From positions 25,490 through 89,489 of the forward strand of contig JBAMJV010011224.1 of NCBI GenBank assembly GCA_037951105.1: a DNA stretch of 64,000 nucleotides, read 5' to 3'. The stretch's first letter is position 1. Every line of letters begins with the position of its first letter. Source of the stretch: Echinarachnius parma. Lineage: Eukaryota; Echinodermata; Echinoidea; Clypeasteroida; Echinarachniidae. The notes under the pieces were generated by a model. It saw only the letters and a list, made by a program, of their open reading frames with translations, ran no database searches and had not been told where the DNA came from. Positions 26,801 to 38,800 of this stretch are shown here, one piece after another. A program made the translations under genes and the position numbers.

Positions 26801-29800
26801 TAATTGATAAATCAATACAAAACATAAGCAATACAAACAAACAAATACATAAGAATATGAGTTTTCAATGTATTAATTTGTTTAGATGTGTTATATTTGC
26901 GATGAAAATTATACAAAATTCATCTAAAACATCATAACCTTTCATTCACAAATTTGAATCAGATTGGGGGAGGTGTGTGTTTGTCTTGGGGGGGGGGGGG
27001 GGGGGGGGTTGAAGGGGGTTAACAAGACCAACCATACCTCATCAATGGGCTCCAAAAATAACTATAATCGAGGACTACTCACCCAGTATGGACGAAGGGT
27101 AACTGAAGGCTTACATGACAAGTTCCAAGCATAGTATATTACTAGTTTTTAAAAGAGGTACATTATGAAGCTTGAAAGGGGGTATTATTGTCTCCAGAAG
27201 CAACCAAGTATGCAATATGCTCAAATTTGGTATCAAACGATGCGCAGGACTCTAGGGAAGACCTCAATGAAAAGACGTGCTGGAATCAGCAGGCATTGTG
27301 GTGTAATTATGCAAGATGTGTGACTGGGTATGCATGACCCCTAAGGCGGCTGAAACACACTTTTTAGCTGCATAAGGGGTGAATATCTTTAAAACCCATC
27401 ATGTGGACTTCCAGCAGCTAGTTTGCGAGGTTGTCCACCTAGGTTGTGATCCTAGGAGGTCCTAGAAGCCATTTCTAGTGATCAACCTTTTACAAAAGGC
27501 AAAAGCTGAAAAACCCCTTTTGCCCCCTGAGTACTTTACCAAAACTCAATATCCCTTTAACAATAAAATCATGGGACAGGTTTCGGTTTAAAATTTCCCT
27601 TTCGTTCAAAAGATATTTACGATTGAAGTGTTCAGATGTTAAATTATCCACTGGACCACGAAAACCGTGTACAAAGTGAGTGCAATGAGTTGGGTTAATA
27701 TCACATTTTTGCTCATTACTCGGCCATATAACGTCCATTTAACTTGAAATTTTCACACAGCACCCAGTGGACATATTATATAACAATAAAATTCATTGTA
27801 TCAATCACTAATCACTTTTTGCACATGTCAACAAAGTTACTAGATCCCTTTAACATGTATCATGTACAATAACTATACAGTCGACTCCTCTGTGAATTAT
27901 ATGCGTCTCACTTTCAATCACGAATCACGTGTATAACTAATTGGTTATGTATGCCAATTGCTTTGTATGGAAAGGGTCAATTAAAATAATTTAATTGATT
28001 TTTCCATCAGGGCGTAGATTCAAATGTGATATTGTGTTCTTTTCTAACCATAATTTTTTAATTTGCTTTGTGTCTCGTTTTCAACAAAGCAAGTTGGGCA
28101 TGGATGCAATTCTTGAATAATTTACACGCCACTTACTTGGTATAATCTGCATTATTATCTCGGTAATGAAATGCTAAAACATGTCGTCAATCATATTCCT
28201 AAAGTCGAAAGTAATTTCGTTAATGGAAATCTGTTGCAGCTCAATCGAAAACTAGGTGTATTTGCATTTCATTTTCGAAAGAGATGAAATTACACGTTCG
28301 AATCGTTTCTCTAAAAAACACGTTAAAAACACGTTACACGTACAAGGTCTCCAAATAGGTCCCCAATAATTTATTTTTACTGATTGAATTGTTTGTGGTG
28401 GTTGAAACGATTCTACATGTAGAGAAAATTAATACATTGATTTAGAGTGATATATTGGTGAATTGTATGGTTGAAATGATTGATTGAAATGATTCTACCT
28501 GTAGAGAAAATGAATAATTTGTTCTAGAGAGATACATCGGTGACTTTTATGGTTGATATGATTCTACCTGTAGAGAAAATGAATAAATTACCCAGGGGGC
28601 AAACCACAATTTTGTTAGGATTTCAGCTTTTGCCTGTTGTTAAAGGTTGGCCAACAGAAATGACTTCTAGACCTTCTAGGATCACAACCTAGGTGGACAA
28701 CCTCGCGAACTAGCTACTGGAAGTCCGGATGAGTTTCAAGAAAACCACACCTAATGCACTAAATAGTGTGTTTTAGCCTTAGGGTCATGAATACCCAGTC
28801 ACACATCTTGCACAATTACACCACAATGCATGGTGATACAAGCTTGTTTTTTCATGGAGGTTTTCCCTAGAGTCTTGCGCATCGTTTGATACCAAATGTC
28901 ACACTTCATTACAACGTGATGCGTCACACATGGACGTGAAATTTCGAATACAGCGCTTATGTATGGAATGCAAATAACTCCCTAAGAGTTAATAATAGGC
29001 TATATTTTGATCTTTAAAAACTTAATTCGATTTAAAAAACATATTAAGAGCATTATACAAGGACACCAACTATGTAAATTGATAAATCAATACAAAACAA
29101 AAGCAATACAAACAAACAAATACATAAGAATATGAGTTGTCAATGTATTAACTTGTTTAGATTGCGTTAAAACGATACAAAATCCATCCGAAACATCATA
29201 ACTTGTCATCATTTGAATCAGATGCGGAGGAGGTGTGTGTGTGTGTGTGTATTTTTTTTTGGGGGGGGTGGTTGGAGGGGGTCACAAGACCATCAGTGGA
29301 CTCCAACAAAAAATATAATCGAAGACTACTCACCCAGTATGGACGAAGTGTAACTGAAGGCTTACATGACAAGTACATAATATGAAGCTTGGAAGGGGGT
29401 ACTGTTATTAAGGATTGGCCCCATAAAGTGGATTATAGGACCTTCTAGGAACACAATCTGTGTGCAAAACCTTGCTGGAAGTCCACGTCAAGCGTATACT
29501 GAAAAAACCCGTCTACACCAAACCACTCATCTCTGCCGAGTTGTAATATATGCTGCACATTCATTCATCAGTTTATCCAGCACACATCATATATGTCGTG
29601 TCATCGGGGATAAAGAGCTGTAGTCGAGGTCATGGCAGTACTGGAAACCAAACCGTATACAGCAACAGCACATTCCTTCAATTCCAAAGCATGGAACTGC
29701 CTTCTTCATGTATAGGAACAGTTATTCTGGCACCCTTTAACACATCAACATGATATTGCCTTGCCCAGGTTTTCTGTGTAGTTGACACTAGAACTGCTTT

Positions 29801-32800
29801 TCTATCATTGAGGGACTATCCAAATTCTGTACATGATGGAAAGTTTGGCTTGGGAATGTGCGCATTTTTATCAATGATGGCATAAGAAGCTCGTTTGAGA
29901 CAAAGGAGAAAAGCGTCCTCTTTACGAGGCAGTATCTTCAAGAGAGTTGACTCGTTGTTCAAGAACTTTTAAGCTCTCAGTTTTCCCAGATCGGAATCCT
30001 TAAACTGGTCTGCTTTGGTGCTGTAAACATCCATTGTGAGTTCTCGTGTCCGAGTGATAGTGACATATGGCGCACATTGCATCAACAACCACTGTTCTTT
30101 TACAGTTCGGTTGTCATTGACATTGACTACAACCTCTTTATCCCTGATGACACGATTCTGACCAGATGTATGGTGTGGGCTGGATGAATGGAGATGCAGC
30201 ATAGAGGGAGCATTATACACTTAAACTCTGTTTGTAGAGATGAGATGGCTGCATTTAGTGGGTTTTTTGTAGATGCTTTTCAAGTTCCGCTTCATGTGGA
30301 CTTCCAGCAGCTAGACCAACTAGGTTGTGTTTCTAGTATAAGGTCATATGAGTCATGTATGTGGGCCAACCTTTAACATGAGCCAACTATGTTCATGTGT
30401 GTTATACCTCCTTTGCAAGCTTCACGATGTATCTCCTTATAGACCTAGAATGAGACTTGCCCTCACACGTGTCATGTAAGCCTACATACACACTTCGTCC
30501 AAACTGGGTGGATAGACCTCGATTATAATTATTGTTGGAGTCCATTGATAAAAGGCTGGTCTTTTGAACACCCCTTTGAAATGTTTGAGGGCTGGTACTT
30601 TGAGGGCTGGTAAGACGGCATCATGTGACAGGGGAGGGATCAGCGTTGCCAATTACATTTGAACAGGGGTGCGATCGCCCAATTGTATGTATACTCAAGC
30701 CATGGAGCTGTATTTAGGACATCTAAACTGGGCTCCAAAAGAAACTTATCACTTCTTCAGAGCGACACACATTAAAATCCAAAGCATAACAATTAATCAT
30801 AATTGGGCATAGATTAGCTATAATACTCCTTAGCAAGCTCATTTAAAAAAAATTATGTATTCTTTAGTCAACAAAGAATAAAATAAGGTGAAATCGCAAG
30901 AGGTAATTTTTTTTAAATCACAGAAACTGCTCTCCTTCCGGGCACAGAGCTCTGTACGGACAATAGCCAGTCTAGTGGTTACATAACCTGCTTTGAAGTT
31001 GAATGAATAGCTATTGAAAGTTCTGAATAGACCACCTTTCGTGGAGGTTCGGAGCGAGCAGTTTCTGTGATTTTTGAAAAGTGAGCTGTAGTGATTCCAT
31101 AGCATTTTTCTCTTTTTTGGCAAAAGCAAACTTTTGATTTTTCAGATATGCTTCATAAGGAGAATGATAGCTTATTTGTGTCTAAATATGATTCAATATG
31201 ATGCTATGGATTTTAGTGAGCGCCGCCCTAAAGAAGTGATAAGTTTCTTTTGGCGCCCAGTTTATGTAGCTCATGTAGCTCTTGTGGCTCAAGCCTCACT
31301 AATTTGTCATGTCTTGAAGATTTGTTAAAAAAATATTATTTATATTTTGTTTTGAAAAGGAAATGTATACTTATATAATTATTAATAATATAAATGCATC
31401 AAAATATAAAGAAAGAATCGTAGGTGGCGACAATAGTCAATATTGACTTATTGCCAAAAAGAACTAAATTACAACAACAACAACAACCCTTCCCTCCTCC
31501 CGTGTATCTCATTCAAGGGATAAGCTTAATATGTGATTTTGTGGATATATTTTGTATCATTTGATATAGTAATTTAACCACATCTAAACAAATTATAGCA
31601 TTAACAACTCATATTCTTATGTATTTCATTGTTTTGTATTGCTTATGTTTTTTATTTTTAATAATTTACATACTTAGTTTCATTTTATAATGCGAATTAC
31701 GTTTTTAAAGATCGAAATAAAGCCTATTTTTCATTGTTAAGAATTTAGTTGCCTTTTATACATATGCGCTGTATACAAATTTCACGTCCGTATGTGACGT
31801 ATCACGTTGTAACGACGTGTGACACAGTAACCAAATAAGCAATATGCTCTTATTTGGTATCAAACGATGCACATGACTCTAGGGAAGGGGGGAATACCTC
31901 CATGAAAAAAACAAGCTGGAATCAGCAGTGCATTGTGGTGTAATTGTGCAAGATGTGTGACTGGGTATTCATGACCCCTAAGGCTAAAACACACTATTTA
32001 GTGCATTAGGTGTGGTTTTCTTGAAACTCATCCTGTGGACTTCCAGTAGCTAGTCCGCGAGGTTGTCCACCTAGGTTGTGATCCTAGAGGGTCCTAGAAG
32101 CCATTTCTGGTGACCAACCTTTTACAACAGGCAAAAGCTGGTAAACCCCTTTTGCCCCCTGGGTACTACTAGATTTTGAAATCAAATGAAAAGATCTAGT
32201 TTGGAATAGGTTTTCAAGTCTGTGTCTCTTGGTGGATAGTGGCAGGAATGAAAAATGTAGCCTTTTAATGCTTGATTAATTCCTCCCCACCCCACACCAC
32301 CTCCAGCCCCACCCCCACCCCCAGCCTCACTGGCTATAGCTATATTTTGTTCACTGGTGCCGGATCCATTTCAATTAGCGGCCATCATTAGGCGCTCAAT
32401 TTCATCCATTTTATGGGGATTGTATAATCTAGTTGGGAACAGGTTTCTAGAAAGACTTAATGGAAAGTGGTCTGAATACAAAATTGTAGCCTTTCATTCT
32501 GTGTATGCATTTCTCCTCCCCACCCCACCCCCAGCGATACCTCTGGTGCCAGATCCGTTTCAATTAGCGGCCATCATTAGGCGCTCAGTTTCACCCCTGA
32601 AATTAATTAGATGAAAAAACATCGGAAGGGGGACAGTGCCTCTGACCTTGGTATAAACAGCCTTCCTAATTAAATGGATGTTGTTTTCGTTATCACTCTG
32701 AGTGCTGTGGTGGACACAATTCATGATACTCATATAATTGTTATTATTATTAGTAGTATCATTACTATTATTAAATTTATTATAATTGTTATTATTATTA

Positions 32801-35800
32801 ATTTCATTTTTATTTGTATTATTATTATTATTATTATTATTTTTTTAATTTTTTTTATTTTAACTACATTGTATATACATGTACATGTATGTAAACCCCT
32901 TCCCTTTGAGATTCTGAAATCCCCATAACATTTGTACGTAGCCCACCCGGTTCCCGTAAGCAACATGTTAAAAAGCATACATTAAATATTTGAGCTGTTT
33001 CCACAAAACAAAAGTAAAGTTGGCACATTTACAGTACATGTATGTACTCTCTTCTGATCGTTATATTTCTGAATTATGATTTTTCAAAAATGTCAGCTTT
33101 TCTTTGGTATTTGACTGGTTATGCATATGTCTCAGCAGCCGTATGTTAAAAGTGTACGAAATTCAGCAATGACATGGGTACTATGTTGACAAATATATTT
33201 TTAACAAATGGATAAAACCGAAAACCTGTCCCATGCTTCTATTGTTAATACAAATACAACAAAGTATTAGAGAACCGCTAGAGTTCAAAATAAGTTTTGA
33301 GGATTTGGATGTTACTAGATCCCTTTATGAGGATTTTGTAGCACCACTTCACATAAATACATGTAAAAAGTGAATATAAAAAAACTGCATTCCAGAGTCT
33401 TCCCACACCTATTCTATTTGGTATCCCAAATATTACCTAAGTTAATAGATAAGCCTATCATATAATCATAATTGTATATATATATTGATTGACCGTGTAG
33501 AAAAGAATTCCCTACATTGTTACTTTGCACTGTATCTGAACAATTAAATTCAACCGCAACAATATTTGTTGTGAGTTATTTATCACAATAAGTCTGACCC
33601 TTGGTGGAATGCTGCTCTCTAAACAGACCTTGTTCCTGACCACTACTAAACCAGGACACGCACAGACAATTTGAACAAATATTAACATTTGTGCATGCTT
33701 GCATGAGTTGACCACCATAAATAGCAACACAGATCCTATACAGCATTGAAAGTTCAAAGCTAGAAATTGTATTTGGCTATACGGGCGAGGATACCAATGA
33801 TTGACTAAAACCTCCAAATAGCCCCTGACATATAGCTTGCCAGGCCACAAAATTAATTGAGTGAGTGATATATTGAATGCCAGCTTGAAAGAGTTGGCCA
33901 CCATAAATAATGACACAGATCCTAGATCACATACAAGTTCAAAGCTAGCTATGTTATTTGGCCTTGAGGGCGACAACACCAATGATAAGCTAAAAAACCC
34001 AGATGGATCTTTGTCGGGCTACAAATTAATTGAGCAAATATATATGCCATAATTTGTGCATGTTTGGATGAGTTGACCAACATAAGATAGTGAAACTGAC
34101 CATAGTCATAGATTACATTAAAATATCAAAGCTAAAATTGTATTTGGCTTTAAGTGCAATGATACCAATGATAGAAAACAAAATTAAATAGCCCCTGACT
34201 GATCTGTGCCAGGCCACAGAATTAATTGAGCAAATCAAATATTGTATACATTTAATACATGCTTGAATGAATTGACCATCATAAACAGCATTACAGACCC
34301 GAAACTGCCTTCAAACTTCAACAATAAACAGCAGATGTAGGGATCATCTCAAAAAAAAAAAAAAATCTAAAATAGTTGACAATGGAAAATATTATCCATA
34401 CTATATTATGTGTATGCATGCTGACCATAAACTAATATTGTCACCTTGAACGGTCCAGATTTTGTTGATGGGTGTTTTGTATACTTTGTAGTATAACTGG
34501 GGCCATTGACGTTTTAATCTATTAATAGTGATATCAGAGCTGGAATGAAAAGCATTCCCTTCATTGTACTCCACAGTCCATTTAACAGTAACTGAACCAC
34601 ATTGATAACACTTATTATAGCTAGAAATTTAACCATAGCAATATTTCTGTTAATATTTATACAACTTTGTATGTCTTTAATAATATTTTGGCAAACGCCT
34701 TTTCTTCCTCTTATTGGTGAAATTTGTTTATAAATAGCAAACTGACAAATAAGTTTTATCAGACAGGGGCCCTGTTGCAATCGATTGTAAAGCTGGGCTA
34801 ATTGGAAATCACAACATGTGACTGAATATGCAAATCTCATTGGTTCAAATGTGCATATACATTGACTTGCAATTAATTGCGACTTTACGCTCGATTACAA
34901 CTTTTTGCAACAGGGCCAGGCCGGGGTGTACTTGTGAACCCAATATGTCCCTGCTAGTACTTCTAGACACTGTTCATTCATGTAGTCAACTTGCCAGCTA
35001 ATTAACCCATTGGGTAACACGTTCCCAGTATACTATGTGAAAACTCTGTGGGGATTTTATACAAAAGCAGAGGAAGGGTTAACACTCTATTCACACAATG
35101 CATTTGTATCAATTACTTTCTGGCTAGTTCTTCTAAACACTGTTCATCTTTGTAGTCAACCTGTCAGCTTATTAACCCATTGGCTAATATGATCCCGGTG
35201 TACTATGTGAAAATTCTGTGGGGATTTCAAAACAAAACGCAGAGGAATGGTTAACGCTCTATTCACATGATACACTCTATTCACATGATACAGTACACAT
35301 TTGTATCAATTACTTTTTGGCTAGTTCTTCTAGACACTGTTCATCTTTAAAGTCAGCCTGTCAGCTAATTTACACACACAAAAAAATGGTTCCAGTATAC
35401 TCTGTAGAACTCTGTGGGGATTTAGAAAACAGAGTAGAGAAGGGGTTAATGTACTATTCACATATAATACAGTACACATTTGTATCAATTACTTTCTGGC
35501 ACCCATCCCATTTATACAGTAGACAGGCTGACCTGAATTTCACCATTTGACCGACTGTTTGAACCGAGCCAACTGAGCGTGACTGAGCTAACTTCATTGT
35601 ATGCTAACAGTTAACTGAGTAAATCAGAATAAAGTTCCAGAATTTGTTTTCTTCATATTTTTTAGACCTTAAAGTTGAACTTTATTGATTCTACTTCTAT
35701 TATGTTGAAGAGCAGCATGGCAAAAACCGTGAGAGCCTGTAAGCGGATCATAGCATAAAAGACAAGTTTTAGGATTGTATTCATCTTCCTCTGTTTATAT

Positions 35801-38800
35801 CTGTAACTTTGATCATACTTAAACAGCTATTCATGTATATGCCAGAGGCACGGACACCCTTTTACTGTCTAGTGCTGTAATCCGTAGTATAAAAGACAAT
35901 TTTCACAAAAAAAAACCAAATCATCTTGTTTTATTATATCTTTTTATAAACTTTGGTAGAACTTCTGCAGCTTTCAGCTTTTCATTTTGAAAAGTCACAT
36001 ACCTGAAGCAGTGACACTCTGTGATTACTGTCTAGTTTTGTAAGCTGAAGTATCAAAGACAAGTTCCAATATTTTGTTTTTTCTTCCTCTGTTTCATATC
36101 TTTGAACTTTGATCATACTTCCATAGCTATTCATGTAGAGTACCCCGTGTTCACACACAAAAAATTCATCCCTTAATCATCTCTATAGAATCATCACTAG
36201 CGATACGACGTTTCTTTAGTGATGATTAAATCAAACCTGGTCTACGTTCACATGCACAGAGCATATATCGAACAACAGCTGTTTCCCAGATGGTGCCGAA
36301 CATCGTATAATTGCGCAGTTTGCTACTGCGCAGTGTGTTGTCATTTGTTTCTGTCTGCGCTCTCTCTCTGCAGCTGTGCGAGCGAACATTCGCATTAAGC
36401 CACGCCCACTTAGTCATGATTAGCGAGTTACGGTCGTTCACACACGGAATAAGCGTGATTCTATAGTCAGCTCTCATACGAAACGACGATAAAACCAGCG
36501 TATCGCTAGTCATCTCTAGCGATACGTCGTTTCGTTAGTAAGCGTTCAGACACACAAATTTTTAATGGGAAGCTGATTCTATAGTCAGCTGCTGATTCTT
36601 TAGTCATGATTAAGGGCTGAAAATTGTGTGTGTGAACAAGGGGGTAGTCACATGGCAAAAGCAATGACATGCTTTGACTCTCTAGTACTGTAATCCGTAG
36701 TATAAAAGAAAATCTTCTTATAAACTTTGGTAGAACTTCTGCAGCTTACAGCTATTCATTATGAATAGTCAAATGCCTGAAGCAATGTTACCCTGTGCCT
36801 GTCTAGTTCTGTATATTAAAAGCTGAAGTATAAAAGACAAATTCCAACATTTTGTTTTTTTCTTCAACTTTGATCATACTTCCATAGCTATGGAAGTATG
36901 ATCAAAGTTGAAAAAATGAAACAGAGGAAGAAAACATGACAACAGACAGCATTGACACGCTTTGAGTTTGACTGTTGAGTTCTTTTTGTTTTTCTTCATC
37001 TGTATATCTTTAACCTAGAAAATACTTGAGTAGCTATTCATGTTGAATAGTAACATGCCTTAGGCAATGTCACCCTTTGCCCCCTCCGGATACATTGTTG
37101 GAAGTGTGTTTGCGGCAGCTGATCAAAATAGATTCCATAGATCAAAAATTTAGAAAGATTGATATCAATCTCTCGACAATCTTCTGAAAGTTCTGAATGA
37201 ATATTATATTTAGATATTCCATATTTGATGACACACGCGGTACCCCGGGGTACCGTTGTACCCCGGGGTACCGCGTTGTGTAGCGCCATCTTGTATCGCC
37301 ATCGATTGTATGCACGCTATACCCACAGTACAGCCCTAAAAATTAAATAAATAATTAAACAAAATGGCGGATTTTCGTCTGGTACCCCGGGGTACCGTTT
37401 ATGACATCATTTGACGCTGAAAATAACTAGGTATATCAATATGTTAATTGTACCATATAAGTCACTATATAAATCAAAATTATTATTATTGTTTTGTTTA
37501 TGTGAAAAGTTCATACCAGTATGCAAACATTTATGAATGCCAAAGTGATGATATTATTACTTCGGTCATTGGATACAGACCCACAATCATTCCAGCACAT
37601 ACATGTAAATAACCCCTTGCCTACAGGAACCGATTGGGCTTTGTATAAAGTCTATTGGGATTTCAAAATCTAGGAGGGAACAGGTTAAGGCACTGTTTTG
37701 ATGCCGTGTACCTTACATTACCAAGTCATGCAGATTTATAACCAAATCACACAGCCCTCTTGAGAAATCAATAATTTAAATTTTTACACACAATACCATT
37801 TTAAAGAAAACATAAAGAAATAAAGACTCAGATTTGAGGCTGCCATAGCAACACGCGCAAGTGGTGTCTTGGGGCTTTATATAATCGGATTAGCGCTTCA
37901 ATGCAAGGATGTTATTATGATGTGTGTACATGTATACTTCCTGCATTAACCCTTTAAAGGGCCATTCTTTGAAAAGTGAACTTTTTTTGGAAAAAATGAA
38001 GTTTGTTTTTTCAGTAGTTTTATTCCATTATTGGAAAGACATCCGTACATAATAACGTGCATTAAAAAACAACCGTTTGAGATAATTTTAATTTTTCACC
38101 ATTTTCTTAGTTTCATATATATATCAGTTGTCTGATACTAATATGAACATTTTAGCTTTTCATATTTCACAGGATTTCCAAAATGAAATTGAGTTAAATT
38201 TGTTTTCTTCAAAAGTGCTCCCGTGCAAAGTCACACACGTGACCGATGCCATTTGACCTCTGTCCTTGGGCAACGTAATCCTAATAAAATCTTTTGTGTT
38301 ACATATAAAAGACTTCAACATATGCAAGTCATATATGAAATTCACATCACCATACCTCCTATATTTACTAAAATATAAGCATCCAATGTCAGAATTTTTC
38401 ATATTTTGGGTCACACACGTGACCAAGAATGGCCCTAAAGGTTATTCGGAATGTAAATCAGATTAAGGTGCCATCATGTGAACCCCTTGCATACCAGGCA
38501 TACTGTGCGATATACGCACTGGCTCAATGTTATACAGTGCACACAAACGAGCCCAGTTAAAATGGCAAACCGCTGAGTAGCATTTCAAATAGTGCTGTAA
38601 TATACATCCTCACGCATGACTATCTTTAACTCAATTTGTGAGAAGCTGTTTCATCAGAATTCAGTTTAAAACCTCAACTTTTGTTTTGAAATGCTCAAAA
38701 CTCATGTACCATTTCATTTATGGTGATTCACAAGTAGTCAATTGTAAGAGGGTAAAAAAAGATTAGGACATCCCCATCTTTGGCGTAGCGTGGTTGGACT

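Larger units (their letters stand above)
28591..32163. mobile_element. TA-flanked CCCAGGGGGCAAA element, 3.57 kb, composite
   Basis: It has the same ends as the element at 26298-27531 and is flanked by TA (28589-28590 and 32164-32165). The outer arms 28591-29200 and about 31500-32163 are inverted copies. A second inverted pair (about 29282-29480 and 30290-30570) lies inside. The interior carries coding-like remnants and a younger 537-bp MITE. Confidence 0.88.
35690..37085 (+). repeat. Tandem array interrupted by a MITE and an inversion
   Basis: 'TCTAG(T)TCTGTA', 'AAAGACAAGTTCCAA', 'CTTCCTCTGTTTCATATC', 'TTTGATCATACTTCCATAGC' and 'ATGCCT(G/T)A(A/G)GCAATG' recur along the stretch. The array is split by the element 36143-36644 and contains the palindrome 36863-36912. 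Confidence 0.82.
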
